Positions 7,637 to 17,535 of a stretch of 64,000 nucleotides of DNA are shown here, piece after piece (positions within the stretch are counted from its first letter, which is position 1; the number at the start of each line of letters is the position of its first letter). A model generated the notes under the pieces. The model ran no database searches and had not been told where the DNA came from. It saw nothing but the letters and a program-made list of their open reading frames with translations. The stretch spans positions 53,069 through 117,068 of the forward strand of contig DETV01000048.1 in NCBI GenBank assembly GCA_002361775.1, given 5' to 3'. Source of the stretch: Eubacterium sp. UBA3279 (GTDB taxonomy: Bacteria > Bacillota > Clostridia > Lachnospirales > Lachnospiraceae). A program made the position numbers and the translations under genes.

Positions 7637-8923
7637 TTAGTTCAATTCTACCTTGATCGCTCCCTGTGGACGGATATGCATAACATACGCAGATCCCTCT
7701 CCCAGAGCTTTATCAATATACTGTGTAAAGCCTTCTGTATATTCTTTTGGAAGAAATGCTGCGATAACTCCGGCAAATCCGCCTCCATGTACACGGCATA
7801 CGCCATGACCGATCTTATCCAGATACAATTTGGTCAGCGCCAGCGCCACTGTAATAGACTGTTCCTCAGGAGTCTCATTGCAATAGCAGTTCTGCAGCCA
7901 TTTCCAGGAAGAATCTCCAGATTCTGTGATTTTTCTCAGGAATGTATCAAAATCTTTTGCTTCCAAAGCTTCTACTTCTGCATCCACTCTCTTATTTTCT
8001 TCAAAGAAATGGAACGCACGAAGTACTCCCCGGTCTCCGGCAAATTCACGAATCGCCCGTACATTTTCAATAACTGCCTCTTCGTCAACCTGCTGCAACA
8101 CTTCTTTTCCAAAATATTCAGCAACCTTCTTCATTTCATTCGGCACTGCAGAATATTCCGCGCTCAGGTCTGCATGACCCTTTCCTGTATTGATAATAAC
8201 CAGATCGTGACCCATTTCATCAAAATTACACTGAATCTCACGAATTTTCGGATTTTCAATATCCGCAAAATCTATAGTTATCATACCGCCAACTGCACAA
8301 GCCAACTGATCCAGAAGACCGGAACCCTTCAGCCAATATTTATTTTCCGCATACTGACCTGCTTTTGCATAAGCCACCACACCGATTTTTCCATCGTTAA
8401 ACAGATAATCCACGATAACACAAACTAACATTTCAAAAGAAGCAGAAGAACTTACCCCTGCGCCTCCAATAACATTAGAAGTCACATAAGCATCAAAACC
8501 GTCTACTTTAAAACCTTTCTCCAGAAGACCTGCAAAAATACCTTTCAACAACGGCTCTGTACCTGTGGTCTTCTCTGTAGGAGCCAGATTGTCCAGATCA
8601 ATCACCAGACGCTGGTTATAAGTTTCGCTGATCAGCGTAACTGTATGAGTTCCATTGGCAGAAGCAGCCGCTACACAGTCCAGATGTACGCTTCCTGCCA
8701 GAACCTTTCCATGGTTATGGTCCGTATGATTACCGCCGATTTCTGTTCTTCCCGGCGCGGTAAAGAATTCAAATTCTCTGTCTCCAAACTCTTTTGCAAA
8801 ACCCTCTGCTACCATTTCATACCGTTTTGCATTCTCTTCCACTCTGTTTTCGCCATACATCTGTTTGAAAAGGCTGACTGCTTTTTCACTTTTTACAACC
8901 TCTGCTACATTTGCTGCTTTCAT
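7637..8923 (-). CDS. galK: Galactokinase
   Basis: 428 residues of the GHMP kinase family. It phosphorylates galactose at C1, the first step of the Leloir pathway. The galactokinase signature GRTEIGGNHTDHNHGK is at residues 58-73, the phosphate-binding GGAGVSSSASFEM lies near 150, and HGGGFAGVIAAF lies near the C-terminus. No galT or galE is adjacent, so the rest of the pathway is elsewhere. The start follows AAAGGAGAGGGAAT. Confidence 0.93.
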   Translation of the reverse strand: MKAANVAEVVKSEKAVSLFKQMYGENRVEENAKRYEMVAEGFAKEFGDREFEFFTAPGRTEIGGNHTDHNHGKVLAGSVHLDCVAAASANGTHTVTLISETYNQRLVIDLDNLAPTEKTTGTEPLLKGIFAGLLEKGFKVDGFDAYVTSNVIGGAGVSSSASFEMLVCVIVDYLFNDGKIGVVAYAKAGQYAENKYWLKGSGLLDQLACAVGGMITIDFADIENPKIREIQCNFDEMGHDLVIINTGKGHADLSAEYSAVPNEMKKVAEYFGKEVLQQVDEEAVIENVRAIREFAGDRGVLRAFHFFEENKRVDAEVEALEAKDFDTFLRKITESGDSSWKWLQNCYCNETPEEQSITVALALTKLYLDKIGHGVCRVHGGGFAGVIAAFLPKEYTEGFTQYIDKALGEGSAYVMHIRPQGAIKVELN

Positions 8924-8993
8924 ATTCCCTCTCCTTTATAGAAATTTGTAACTGTTTCACACCTTCACTCTGAACAGTTGCCTGCCACTTATC

Positions 8994-9022
8994 ATTATAA
9001 AGAGAAATTCCCAATAATACAA
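8994..9022 (-). promoter_or_regulatory. Promoter of galK
   Basis: Minus-strand TTGTAT, 17-bp spacer, TATAAT. A spaced inverted repeat AACTGTT...AACAGTT lies between it and the start codon and could be an operator. Confidence 0.75.
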
Positions 9023-9047
9023 CAACTATATTGATAATTCTTTGTAT

Positions 9048-9713
9048 TCACATATAGGTTTTTTTCCTGATTTCTTCCCAAAAACTACGTCCCTGGAAAA
9101 TAATCAGCCCCGCCAGAATCAAAATGGACACAGTTCCACATAAAATCACCGGAATTTTCATTTGCACAAGACCGGTTACCCAGAAAATCATCTGTAAAAT
9201 ACCTGCCAGACAAGTCATAATATAATAAATCATATAATAAACGGAAGGCAGATGAAGAATCTTCACTATCATAGTCAAAACAGGAAATACCAGAAGAATA
9301 GTGATAGGAATTCCATATTCCAGCGACCATCCCCGATAACCTGTGAGAAAATCCCATAATACGCAGATTCCACACAGCAACACCATTTCCCAGAGTGTAT
9401 TTTTCAGCAAATTTTTCCGTTTATAAATTGCCACTGCCGTAAGCACCCATACGCACACCACTGCCGCAGAAGAAAATCCTGCCCAAAATACCCTGACGGG
9501 GATCATCAGATTGATTGCAAAGCTTAATACAACCACTGCGATGCAGGAAAACGTAAATATTCTCATAAAGAGTGTAATGACTGATTTTTCCCGGGTCATA
9601 TCAGGAAATAATTGTCCCTCCTTCTCCGGTTTCCCTTCCAGTTTTCCCTGACATAAGGGACATCGATTTGAAGGACACAGCACCTGAACCTTACATCTTT
9701 CACAATATTGCAT
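9048..9713 (-). CDS. DUF6320-type zinc-ribbon membrane protein
   Basis: 221 residues. The N-terminus is a rubredoxin-like zinc ribbon (CERCKVQV...CPLCQ, residues 3-25). About six hydrophobic segments follow between roughly 45 and 210. This combination matches DUF6320 as I remember it, a family often found beside an alpha/beta hydrolase and an alcohol-acetyltransferase-like gene, exactly as here. Function unknown. The start at 9713 comes one base after the previous stop, with GGGGAG in the end of that gene serving as ribosome binding site, so translation is coupled. Confidence 0.7.
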   Translation of the reverse strand: MQYCERCKVQVLCPSNRCPLCQGKLEGKPEKEGQLFPDMTREKSVITLFMRIFTFSCIAVVVLSFAINLMIPVRVFWAGFSSAAVVCVWVLTAVAIYKRKNLLKNTLWEMVLLCGICVLWDFLTGYRGWSLEYGIPITILLVFPVLTMIVKILHLPSVYYMIYYIMTCLAGILQMIFWVTGLVQMKIPVILCGTVSILILAGLIIFQGRSFWEEIRKKTYM

Positions 9714-9714
9714 C

Positions 9715-10989
9715 CTACAACTCCCCTTTCTCATCATTCCAGGAAATAATCTTTACGCCAGCTCCCGTTGCCGTCAGCATACGGAAAAAATTTTTCTCCA
9801 CCACACTCTCCGCAAAACAGGAAGTAAAACTGATGGTCAGATTATCTTCATAGGAACACATACAGATTTCCATCTTGGGAGTGGTGGTATAAAAATCAAA
9901 CCAGTCTATATATTCTTTGCACTCTTCTGGCATTTCTATTTTTCCAATATTCGAAAAAACCGCCGTTCCGCTGGAAGAAGAAAACATAGCTCCCGCCTGC
10001 ATCCCCCATAATTTCACCGGTAAGGGTAATATTCTCATAAAAGGATTTTTCTCCAGTCTGATCAGTCCGTTCATTCTGGCAGCTATCCGCCGGGGAGTCA
10101 GTTCCTCTTTGAAGAAACGGGAAGTAAATTCTATCACATCCTCCAGTTTTTTGCTTTGTTTGGAAAAATCATAGCCGATATCAATCCATCCGAAAAAATT
10201 TCTCACCGAATCAGAGGGAAAATAATTTCTCAAATTCACCGGAATCATCAATGCCACCGGTTTTTTCTTTTGTCGTTCACTCATTTCCTCTGCTATAGCG
10301 CAAAGATACACCGCCGTCAGATAAACGGTAAGGGTAGTTCCATAGGATCTGGCCGTTTCCAGCATTTCCTTTACAGATAAAATCCCTTCCGTCAAATGAA
10401 GCTGATGATATTCCGTCTTGCGAAATTTCATTTGATGGGCTTTATATTTAGGAATATTTTCTCCTTTTCCCTGATCGGAATAATATTTTTCAAAACTATC
10501 TTCTGACATTTCATTTTCTGTGGCGTCGATCTGCACCTGCCGGGGAGAACCGGTGATCCATTTTGGGTACCGTTCTTTTAAATAATAAAATATCAGCGTT
10601 TTTACAAACTGCATCGCCCCTGTTCCATCTGTCAGGGCATGATACGTTTCAAAATTGATCCGTTTTTTATAATATGTGACTTCAAAAAGAAGATTTTTCT
10701 GATCCCTCACATAAATCTGACTGCAGGGAGGACGATATTCTTCCCGGACTGCGGGACGTAAATGGGATTCTTCCAGATAATTCCAAAACAACCCTCCCCG
10801 CAGCACGCACAAAAACATAGGATAATCCTCCATGCACAGATCTAAGGCCTTCTGCAGTTTTGCCGGATCTACTTCTTCCCTTAGCTGACAGGATATACGA
10901 AACACTCTTTCATCCTTTTTTCCGCTGGTTGCCGGAAAAATTTTTGCTGTATTTTCCAGTAACCGCCACTTCTTTCTTCCGGAACTCAA
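9715..10989 (-). CDS. Condensation-fold acyltransferase (alcohol acetyltransferase-like)
   Basis: 424 residues of the CoA-dependent acyltransferase / condensation-domain superfamily. The catalytic HxxxD motif is seen as YHALTDGTGAMQF near residue 132, and the second half contains the NFFGWIDIGY-like bridge region. The acyl acceptor is unknown. Yeast-type alcohol acetyltransferases and polyketide-associated PapA proteins are distant relatives. It starts with TTG, supported by AAGGAGATGAAG upstream and 3-base spacing from the hydrolase gene. It is cotranscribed with hydrolase and DUF6320. Confidence 0.75.
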   Translation of the reverse strand: MSSGRKKWRLLENTAKIFPATSGKKDERVFRISCQLREEVDPAKLQKALDLCMEDYPMFLCVLRGGLFWNYLEESHLRPAVREEYRPPCSQIYVRDQKNLLFEVTYYKKRINFETYHALTDGTGAMQFVKTLIFYYLKERYPKWITGSPRQVQIDATENEMSEDSFEKYYSDQGKGENIPKYKAHQMKFRKTEYHQLHLTEGILSVKEMLETARSYGTTLTVYLTAVYLCAIAEEMSERQKKKPVALMIPVNLRNYFPSDSVRNFFGWIDIGYDFSKQSKKLEDVIEFTSRFFKEELTPRRIAARMNGLIRLEKNPFMRILPLPVKLWGMQAGAMFSSSSGTAVFSNIGKIEMPEECKEYIDWFDFYTTTPKMEICMCSYEDNLTISFTSCFAESVVEKNFFRMLTATGAGVKIISWNDEKGEL

Positions 10990-10992
10990 GTT

Positions 10993-11988
10993 TTACTTCA
11001 TCTCCTTTTCCTCATTCTGCAAAAATTCATTGATATACCCATAGGTTTCCCGTACCGGAGTATAAAAAGGTTCCAAGAGGAAAAAGCCGTGAATCCCCTC
11101 TTCAATTCTGTGATGCTCCACTTTATTACCGGCTTCTTTTAATTTCCGGGCAAATGTTTCCCCTTCATCCCGCAAAGGATCAAATTTACCCGTAATAATC
11201 AGTGTATCGGGTAAATTTTTCAAATTCTCCTCCAGTAAAGGGGCAAAATAAGGATTACTTTTATCTTCTTCCGAACTTTGATAGTATTCCAGATAATCCG
11301 CCATATTCTGCCGGGTAAGAAGATAATCCTGCCCGTTTTCCATCACAGACGGGAAACCGTTGTTTTCTTCATAATTATTATTCAGACAAGGATAAATTAA
11401 AATCTGTCTTGCAACGGTAAATTCTCCCCGGTCCCGCGCCATCAAAGACACTGCAGCCGTAATATTTCCTCCGGCGCTGTCTCCCATCAGTGTAATCTGC
11501 TCCGGTTCCACATTCAGGATACTCCTGTCCGTCAGCACCGCTCTGGCTACAGCATAACAATCTTCTATCTGCCGGGGAAACCGATGTTCCGGCGCCAACG
11601 GATAATCTATAGAAACCACCACATGACCGGTATGTTTTGCCAGATTCCAACACACCCGATTATAAGATTCCACGCTTTCTGTAACAAAGCCGCCTCCGTG
11701 AATATACAAAATCACCGGGCAGGTATTGTCCCCCATATTGCCGCTGTAATTCTTTTCATTTCTCTGCAATTCCTCAATATCAACTGTATCATAAGATTCC
11801 TCGTTGGGAAAATAAATCCGTATGGGAACTTCATGTTTTCCATGATAAATCTTTGTATCCAACGTTCTGTAAAACCCCTTAAAGGGATCTATGGTTTTCA
11901 GGTTCATCAACCGCCGGGATTTCTGTACATCCAGCTTTGTCTCGGGATCTGACAGAGCTTTTAAAAAAAGATGCATTGCTTTATTCAT
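10993..11988 (-). CDS. Alpha/beta hydrolase (hormone-sensitive lipase-like esterase)
   Basis: 331 residues. The oxyanion-hole motif YIHGGGFV lies near residue 108 and the nucleophile elbow GDSAGG near 178. Asp and His of the triad are probably in the KFDPLRDEG and EGIHGFF segments. These define the HSL-type carboxylesterase family, which hydrolyses short acyl esters. No signal peptide, so cytoplasmic. Next to an acyltransferase, it suggests opposed acylation and deacylation of a small molecule or lipid, which is inference only. Confidence 0.85.
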   Translation of the reverse strand: MNKAMHLFLKALSDPETKLDVQKSRRLMNLKTIDPFKGFYRTLDTKIYHGKHEVPIRIYFPNEESYDTVDIEELQRNEKNYSGNMGDNTCPVILYIHGGGFVTESVESYNRVCWNLAKHTGHVVVSIDYPLAPEHRFPRQIEDCYAVARAVLTDRSILNVEPEQITLMGDSAGGNITAAVSLMARDRGEFTVARQILIYPCLNNNYEENNGFPSVMENGQDYLLTRQNMADYLEYYQSSEEDKSNPYFAPLLEENLKNLPDTLIITGKFDPLRDEGETFARKLKEAGNKVEHHRIEEGIHGFFLLEPFYTPVRETYGYINEFLQNEEKEMK

Positions 11989-12006
11989 ATTTGAAACTCC
12001 CTTTTA

Positions 12007-15000
12007 TCACTTCGAGATCAATTCCAATATTTCTTCTCTTGTAAAACTTCCGCTTCCCATATCCTCTCCAGACAGGATCTGATCTGCAAGAGCATATTTT
12101 TTCTCCTGAAGTTTTACGATGTTTTCTTCTATAGTATCTTTCGTAATCAATTTATATACATTGACCGTATTTTTCTGTCCAATTCGATGCGCTCTGTCAG
12201 TCGCCTGATTTTGTACTGCCAGATTCCACCAGGGATCATAATGAATCACAATATCTGCTGCTGTAAGATTCAGACCTGTCCCTCCGGCTTTCAGAGAAAT
12301 GCAAAATACCGGAACTTCATCCTGATTAAAGTCTTCCACCATTTTTGCCCGTTTTTCTTTTCCTGTAGATCCAGTCAGCATATAGTAATTTATCCCTTCT
12401 TTATCCAGTCGTTTTGCAAGACGATCCAGCATGGTAGTAAACTGAGAAAACACAAGAATCTTATGACCACCCTCTACCGCATTACAGATCATATCCACAC
12501 ACATCTCTAGTTTTGCTGATTCTCCCTTATATTCTTCGAAAAGCAGCGCTGGATCGCAGCAAATCTGTCTTAGTTTTGTCAATTCTGACAAAATGACAAT
12601 CTTGGAAGTATTGAATTCTTCTTCCGTTTGTTTGTCCAGCAAAAGTCTCATCCGTTTTACATGAGCGTCGTATAATTTCTGCTGTTCTCCTTCCAGACAG
12701 GTATATCTGTTTTCTTCTACTTTTTCCGGAAGGTCCTGCAATACATCTTTTTTCAGCCTTCTCAACACAAAAGGACGAATCATCTTCCGCAGACGTTCCC
12801 TCGCCTCTTCACTGTCATGCTGTACAATCGGCTGTTCCAGTTCTGTCCGAAATCGGGTATAACTGTAGAGAAAACCCGGCATCAGATAATCGAAAATACT
12901 CCAAAGTTCACTCAGTCTGTTCTCCACCGGTGTCCCCGTAAGGGCAAAACGGGTATCTGCCTGTATTTTCTTTACCGCCTTTGCCACCTGTGTGCTGTGA
13001 TTTTTGATATACTGTCCTTCATCAATAATCTGATGTTGGAAATGATATTTTTTGTAATGCTCCACATCTCTGCGCAAAAGATCGTAGGAAGTGATCAGAA
13101 TATCTTTTTCATTCGCCGATTCCAGAATCTCCTGTCTTTGTAAAGCTGTTCCTACAACTATTTTCCCTGTAAGCTGCGGTGCAAAACGTTCCAGTTCACT
13201 CTTCCAGTTGTACACCAGAGAAGCAGGTGTGACGATCAGAGTATTTCTCTCTTTCCTGTCTGGTTTCTTTCTTTCAGATGATTCCTCATTTTTCCGTGTC
13301 AGATTTTCCTCATATTCTGACAACAGATAACAGATTACCTGCAACGTTTTCCCCAATCCCATATCGTCTGCAAGGATTCCTCCGAAGCCATTGGCAGACA
13401 ATGTTTTCAGCCAGAGAAACCCCGTTTTCTGATATCCCCGCAAAACAGGCTCCAAAGATGCGGGAACTTCAAAATCATTGTCTTCCACCGTTTTCATATT
13501 CCGGACCAGAGAACGGAAACTTTTATCCCGGACAGAAGAAACCACTGGATTATCTCTCAACTGGGCGTCGATATACAGCGCCCTGTATTTATCCACTGTT
13601 ATACTTTCTCTGGTAAGCTGCTCGTCAGTCAGCAGTAACGTCTCCCGCATATCTGCCAGAACGTCCAGACCACCGTCCTCTTTCTGAACAAAACTTCCAT
13701 CCTTCAGCCGGTAATATTTTTTCTTCCGGTTATATCGGGATAAAATATCAACTAATTCTTCTTTTGACATCTCCCCTGCCGTCAGTTTCAACTCCATCAA
13801 CCCACTATCAATAGACACTCCCACCGTAACCTTGGGGGAAGGATGCACCTGCATTCCCTTCAACGCATCCGAAATATATACCTGACCAATCTGCTGAAAT
13901 TCCGGTATTCCTTCCGTCAACAGATCATAAATCCTGTCTTCATCCGTAATCACCATCGCCTGCTGTTTCTGATCGTAGGCATCTCCATAACGCTGAACTA
14001 TATTACGTACCGTCGTTTCTTTTCCCATATCTCGAAGAGAAATATCTTCTGTATCATACAGGCTGTAAGTCTTTTTGTCATACGATACTTTTGGCTTACA
14101 GGTAATCATATCTGACTGAGGAGCATCAAAATAAACGGAAAATTCCGGCTGGGCAACACCGTACTCCTGCTCGTTAAAATTGTCTTTGCTGCACTGAAAA
14201 CACTGTTCCAATTGGGGAAGCAATTCCATGCAAAACAAAGGGACATCTTTTTTCTCAATAAAAATTTTTCTCTCCGGAATATCCGCCATGCACTCGAGAA
14301 AATCCTGCACCAATTTCATTCTTTCTCTGCTTTCCAGTACGATTTCCTCATTTACGAAAAAAATATTATAAGCCTTTCCCCGCATACCGCTTAATCGGTT
14401 GATAGAAACTTCAATCCCATCTTTTGTCCCTTTAATTTCCAGTTTCCGCTCCGGTTCCCGGTCTGAAATCAGCCACTCCTTCTCTTCTGTATAAAAAACA
14501 GAAGCTCGAATCTCCTTTCCCCGAAGAAGCATTAAAAACTCTTCGAACTCCCCCGCCGAAAAATCCATCACCTTACTTCTCGCCGTCCCGTACCCTGTAT
14601 AATAAGATTGATAATCCAGATAACGATACCGATTTTTTTCCGCCCATTCCAGAACCAGGGATACCAACGGTCTGTCTTCCGGTATAAAGGCTTCCATTAT
14701 ATGGATAAAAGAAAGATTCTTACCATAAGAATAATCTTTCTGATTTTCTACTGCATTTGCAAAAGTAAAAATATCCTTCAGCACATACATCTTCTCTGCC
14801 CCAATTTTAAAGTTGACAGAAGCGCCGGAGTTATCCACAGTCAGATGAGGTTCTAATCGTACTTTTCCACAGATATTCCCCTGGAGCAGTGGAAGACTTT
14901 TCGCCAGAGCGTTCTTTTTCAGTAGTTTTTGAATGCTTTCCGTGGTCTTTCTCTCCAGACCTTTCTGCACGCCAAGAAAATCCTCTAATTTTTTCCTTCC

Positions 15001-15333
15001 TCCTCCGGCAAACTTGCCCGAGGGGACTTTTCGCTGTATCTCATAATAATATGCCAGAAGTACAGCTACACAATGTTTACAGATTCCTTCATATTCATAA
15101 AATGCAGGACATTCACAATCCGACTCCACCAGTTCATCCCATTCCGGATCCCATAACAGATAAACCTCATACCAGTTTCGTCCACTCCCTTTTACCTGCG
15201 CTTCCAGAACGATAAGTCCATCTGCATTTTCTTCTTCTGAAAAGCGTACTACTTTTCCTCCGTTATATACCTCTACACCTTTGTTATAGGTTCTGTTTCC
15301 AGACATCATTCTAATATATTCTTTTGTTATCAC
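12007..15333 (-). CDS. SNF2-family helicase with SWIM zinc finger
   Basis: 1108 residues. The N-terminal SWIM finger CxCx9CxH is at residues 73-87. A central bacterial SNF2-associated region follows. The C-terminal third carries the ATPase motifs: DDMGLGKTLQ (Walker A), a DEGQ variant of the DEAH box, ALTGTPVENRL (motif III), and GTGLNLTAADIVIHYDP with ATDRAHRIGQ (motifs V and VI). Such proteins translocate on DNA and displace bound proteins. The biological target is unknown. The start is GTG with AGGAGAAGCAA. The 18-base gap to the hydrolase suggests cotranscription, although the functions look unrelated. Confidence 0.9.
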   Translation of the reverse strand: MITKEYIRMMSGNRTYNKGVEVYNGGKVVRFSEEENADGLIVLEAQVKGSGRNWYEVYLLWDPEWDELVESDCECPAFYEYEGICKHCVAVLLAYYYEIQRKVPSGKFAGGGRKKLEDFLGVQKGLERKTTESIQKLLKKNALAKSLPLLQGNICGKVRLEPHLTVDNSGASVNFKIGAEKMYVLKDIFTFANAVENQKDYSYGKNLSFIHIMEAFIPEDRPLVSLVLEWAEKNRYRYLDYQSYYTGYGTARSKVMDFSAGEFEEFLMLLRGKEIRASVFYTEEKEWLISDREPERKLEIKGTKDGIEVSINRLSGMRGKAYNIFFVNEEIVLESRERMKLVQDFLECMADIPERKIFIEKKDVPLFCMELLPQLEQCFQCSKDNFNEQEYGVAQPEFSVYFDAPQSDMITCKPKVSYDKKTYSLYDTEDISLRDMGKETTVRNIVQRYGDAYDQKQQAMVITDEDRIYDLLTEGIPEFQQIGQVYISDALKGMQVHPSPKVTVGVSIDSGLMELKLTAGEMSKEELVDILSRYNRKKKYYRLKDGSFVQKEDGGLDVLADMRETLLLTDEQLTRESITVDKYRALYIDAQLRDNPVVSSVRDKSFRSLVRNMKTVEDNDFEVPASLEPVLRGYQKTGFLWLKTLSANGFGGILADDMGLGKTLQVICYLLSEYEENLTRKNEESSERKKPDRKERNTLIVTPASLVYNWKSELERFAPQLTGKIVVGTALQRQEILESANEKDILITSYDLLRRDVEHYKKYHFQHQIIDEGQYIKNHSTQVAKAVKKIQADTRFALTGTPVENRLSELWSIFDYLMPGFLYSYTRFRTELEQPIVQHDSEEARERLRKMIRPFVLRRLKKDVLQDLPEKVEENRYTCLEGEQQKLYDAHVKRMRLLLDKQTEEEFNTSKIVILSELTKLRQICCDPALLFEEYKGESAKLEMCVDMICNAVEGGHKILVFSQFTTMLDRLAKRLDKEGINYYMLTGSTGKEKRAKMVEDFNQDEVPVFCISLKAGGTGLNLTAADIVIHYDPWWNLAVQNQATDRAHRIGQKNTVNVYKLITKDTIEENIVKLQEKKYALADQILSGEDMGSGSFTREEILELISK

Positions 15334-15370
15334 TTGCTTCTCCTATTTTCTTCTTTTGACATGGCTAAGG

Positions 15371-15409
15371 CTATTTGTAACTGTTCAGTATCTTCACAGT
15401 TACAAATAG
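15371..15409 (-). other. Stem-loop immediately after xylB
   Basis: A perfect 13-bp inverted repeat (CTATTTGTAACTG...CAGTTACAAATAG) abuts the xylB stop codon. No T tract follows on the minus strand, so it may be an mRNA 3' stabiliser or weak terminator. Confidence 0.5.
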
Positions 15410-16882
15410 TTATAAAAATTTTTTTGTATTCTCATAAAGTCCCTGGAATTTTCCATATTGTTCCCGATAAATTGACTGATTCTTCTGATTTGGAAGATAA
15501 ATTTTATCTTCATACGATACCAGTTTTTCACATGCCTGTTCTATATCTGCATAAATACCGCATCCTACCCCTACCAGAATACAGGCTCCCAGACAGGCCT
15601 GTTCCTTTACCTTACAAACCTGCACCTCTTTTTCCAGGATATCAGCCTGAATCTGTAACCACACCGGACTTTGTGCGGCGCCTCCGGAAGCCAGTATCCG
15701 TTTGCCGTCTATTCCCATGCCCTGGAGAATATCCAGTGAACTCTTCAGCGCATACGTAACTCCCTCCATCACTGCTCTGGTCAGGTGACGGCGATCCTGA
15801 TCTATGGAAAGTCCAAAAAACATCCCCCTTGCTCTGGGATTCATAAGTGGTGTCCGTTCTCCACTGAGATAGGGGAGGAAAATAACCCCCTCGCTTCCCG
15901 GAGCCGTTTCACTGGCCATAGCGCTTAACTGGTCAAAACTTTCTGCCTGTAGGATATTATTTTTCATCCATTTCAAAGACATTCCGCCGGAAAGCATAGC
16001 GCCGTAAATCGTATAGCCGTCAGGAATTCCGTGGCAAAACGTATGTGTCCGAAGTTCTTTATCATAACGATCTTTTTTACTGTAACAGGATACCTGTGCG
16101 CCAGTTCCTATATTAGAAATCAAAAGTCCTTCTCTCACCGCCCCATTTCCAATACTTTGTGCCTGTTGATCTCCGGCGCCATAGACCACCGGAATCCCCC
16201 CTCGGATACCTAATTCCTTCCCGGCTTTCTCCGTTACTCTCCCTGCAATCTCCCAGGACTTCCCAAGAGAAGGTAAAATATCCTTTCGGATTCCCAAAAG
16301 CTCCAGCTCCTCCCAGGCCCAGTCTCTCTTTCCCACATTCATCAGCAATGCGGCAGAAGCATCGGACTCCTCTGTTCCTGCTTCTCCCGTCATACAGTAT
16401 CTGATATAATCCTTCGGCTGAAAAATCTTATCAATTTTTTCATATACTTCCGGTTCTTCCTGTTTTACCCATAAAAGGGATGGCAGAGCAAAACCGTTAA
16501 ATACCCGGTTGTGAAAGATTTCTCCCTGCTTTTGGGTTGGTATTTTTTCATTGATTTCTTCCAATTCCTTTGTAGCTCTCTGATCCATCCATATAATAGC
16601 CGGGCGTACCGGAGTCCCTTCTTTGTCAATGGCAACCAGACCATGCATCTGCCCGGAAAGTCCGATTCCCCGTAAGTTTTCTTTCATTTTCGGACATTTT
16701 TCCCCTAATTCCTCCATCACCTGACACAACCCTTCCCACCACATCCGGGGATCCTGCTCTGCCTGATTCGCCCGGGGAAAACTCACATCATAATTTCTGG
16801 CGCAGACCGCCAGTATCTTTCCATCTTCCTCCATTACCATTCCCTTGATACTGGACGTTCCCACATCAATCCCTAAAAGCAT
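15410..16882 (-). CDS. xylB: Xylulokinase (FGGY family)
   Basis: 490 residues. It phosphorylates D-xylulose to xylulose 5-phosphate, feeding the pentose phosphate pathway. The N-terminal phosphate loop is LLGIDVGTSSIKGMVM. WMDQRA, GLSGQMHGLVAID, GAGDQQAQSIGNG and the C-terminal ASGGAAQSPVWLQI are typical of bacterial XylB. The in-frame start at 16951 is rejected in favour of ATG 16882, which follows AGGCGGAAAATAACT. No xylose isomerase is adjacent. The 226 bp upstream show no further gene. Confidence 0.88.
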   Translation of the reverse strand: MLLGIDVGTSSIKGMVMEEDGKILAVCARNYDVSFPRANQAEQDPRMWWEGLCQVMEELGEKCPKMKENLRGIGLSGQMHGLVAIDKEGTPVRPAIIWMDQRATKELEEINEKIPTQKQGEIFHNRVFNGFALPSLLWVKQEEPEVYEKIDKIFQPKDYIRYCMTGEAGTEESDASAALLMNVGKRDWAWEELELLGIRKDILPSLGKSWEIAGRVTEKAGKELGIRGGIPVVYGAGDQQAQSIGNGAVREGLLISNIGTGAQVSCYSKKDRYDKELRTHTFCHGIPDGYTIYGAMLSGGMSLKWMKNNILQAESFDQLSAMASETAPGSEGVIFLPYLSGERTPLMNPRARGMFFGLSIDQDRRHLTRAVMEGVTYALKSSLDILQGMGIDGKRILASGGAAQSPVWLQIQADILEKEVQVCKVKEQACLGACILVGVGCGIYADIEQACEKLVSYEDKIYLPNQKNQSIYREQYGKFQGLYENTKKFL

Positions 16883-17058
16883 AGTTATTTTCCGCCTTTC
16901 TGCAATAGCTGTTCTACATTTGATTGTAATACGAGGTGAATAATTGCACAATGGGAGAATTTCACTTTCTCATCTGTCATATGGCAAAATCCTCTCAGCA
17001 TAACAGAACTTTCATATAAAATTTTTCAAAATATCCCGACAAAAGATACCGTTCAAAA

Positions 17059-17098
17059 TAAAAAAAGGCATGAAACATACTTTCCATGTCCCATGCCC
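17059..17098 (-). terminator. Intrinsic terminator of the SemiSWEET-like gene
   Basis: GGCATG...CATGCC hairpin followed on the minus strand by a run of seven T. Confidence 0.8.
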
Positions 17099-17109
17099 AA
17101 TTCTCTTCT

Positions 17110-17433
17110 TTACGCGTTCTTTGCGTCCCGTTCTTTATCCAGTTTTACATTTCTGAAATACAGTGCCATATCAATGGTAATCTCCACAATATTCAGGAAA
17201 TAGAAGAACCATCCCAGATAGAACAGCCAGCTTGTCTCCACACCCATGCTGATCTGCATGAATTTACGGGCAATACCGAATACATATCCAATCCAGATGA
17301 AACATTCAAAAAACAGACTCTTTCCTTTTGCAGTTCTGGAAACCCAGGACTTCCGAATGGAAATCGGCCATGAAAGACCAAAACAAAGAATCATCAACGC
17401 TTCCATCAAATCTGCAACTAATTTCATATCCAT
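17110..17433 (-). CDS. Small three-helix membrane protein, possibly SemiSWEET/PQ-loop-like
   Basis: 107 residues with three hydrophobic segments (about 9-26, 42-60 and 70-92) and a charged tail. The first helix ends in LSWPISIRKSWVSRTAKGKSL, reminiscent of the proline-containing PQ-loop of SemiSWEET sugar transporters, which work as three-helix dimers. This is similarity by eye only. The start at 17433 follows AGGAGAAAAAATACA, and the longer in-frame ORF begins without a usable ribosome binding site. It follows the fumarase genes and could be cotranscribed by readthrough. Confidence 0.5.
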   Translation of the reverse strand: MDMKLVADLMEALMILCFGLSWPISIRKSWVSRTAKGKSLFFECFIWIGYVFGIARKFMQISMGVETSWLFYLGWFFYFLNIVEITIDMALYFRNVKLDKERDAKNA

Positions 17434-17472
17434 TGTATTTTTTCTCCTATCCTCATCTAACCTGTTTTCATG

Positions 17473-17516
17473 GAACTGTCGCATGAAACATCAAAAAATA
17501 TCTCATGCGACAGTTC
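17473..17516 (-). terminator. Stem-loop at the 3' end of the fumarase/fumarate reductase operon
   Basis: A perfect 14-bp inverted repeat GAACTGTCGCATGA...TCATGCGACAGTTC with a 16-nt loop lies just after the fumarase beta stop. No T run follows, so termination may be partial. Confidence 0.5.
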
Positions 17517-17535
17517 TATTCACATATTCCTGTAT

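Noticed and set aside
15371..15409. Intrinsic terminator after xylB
   Set aside because: The stem is perfect but no T run follows on either strand at the right place, so it is listed only as a stem-loop.
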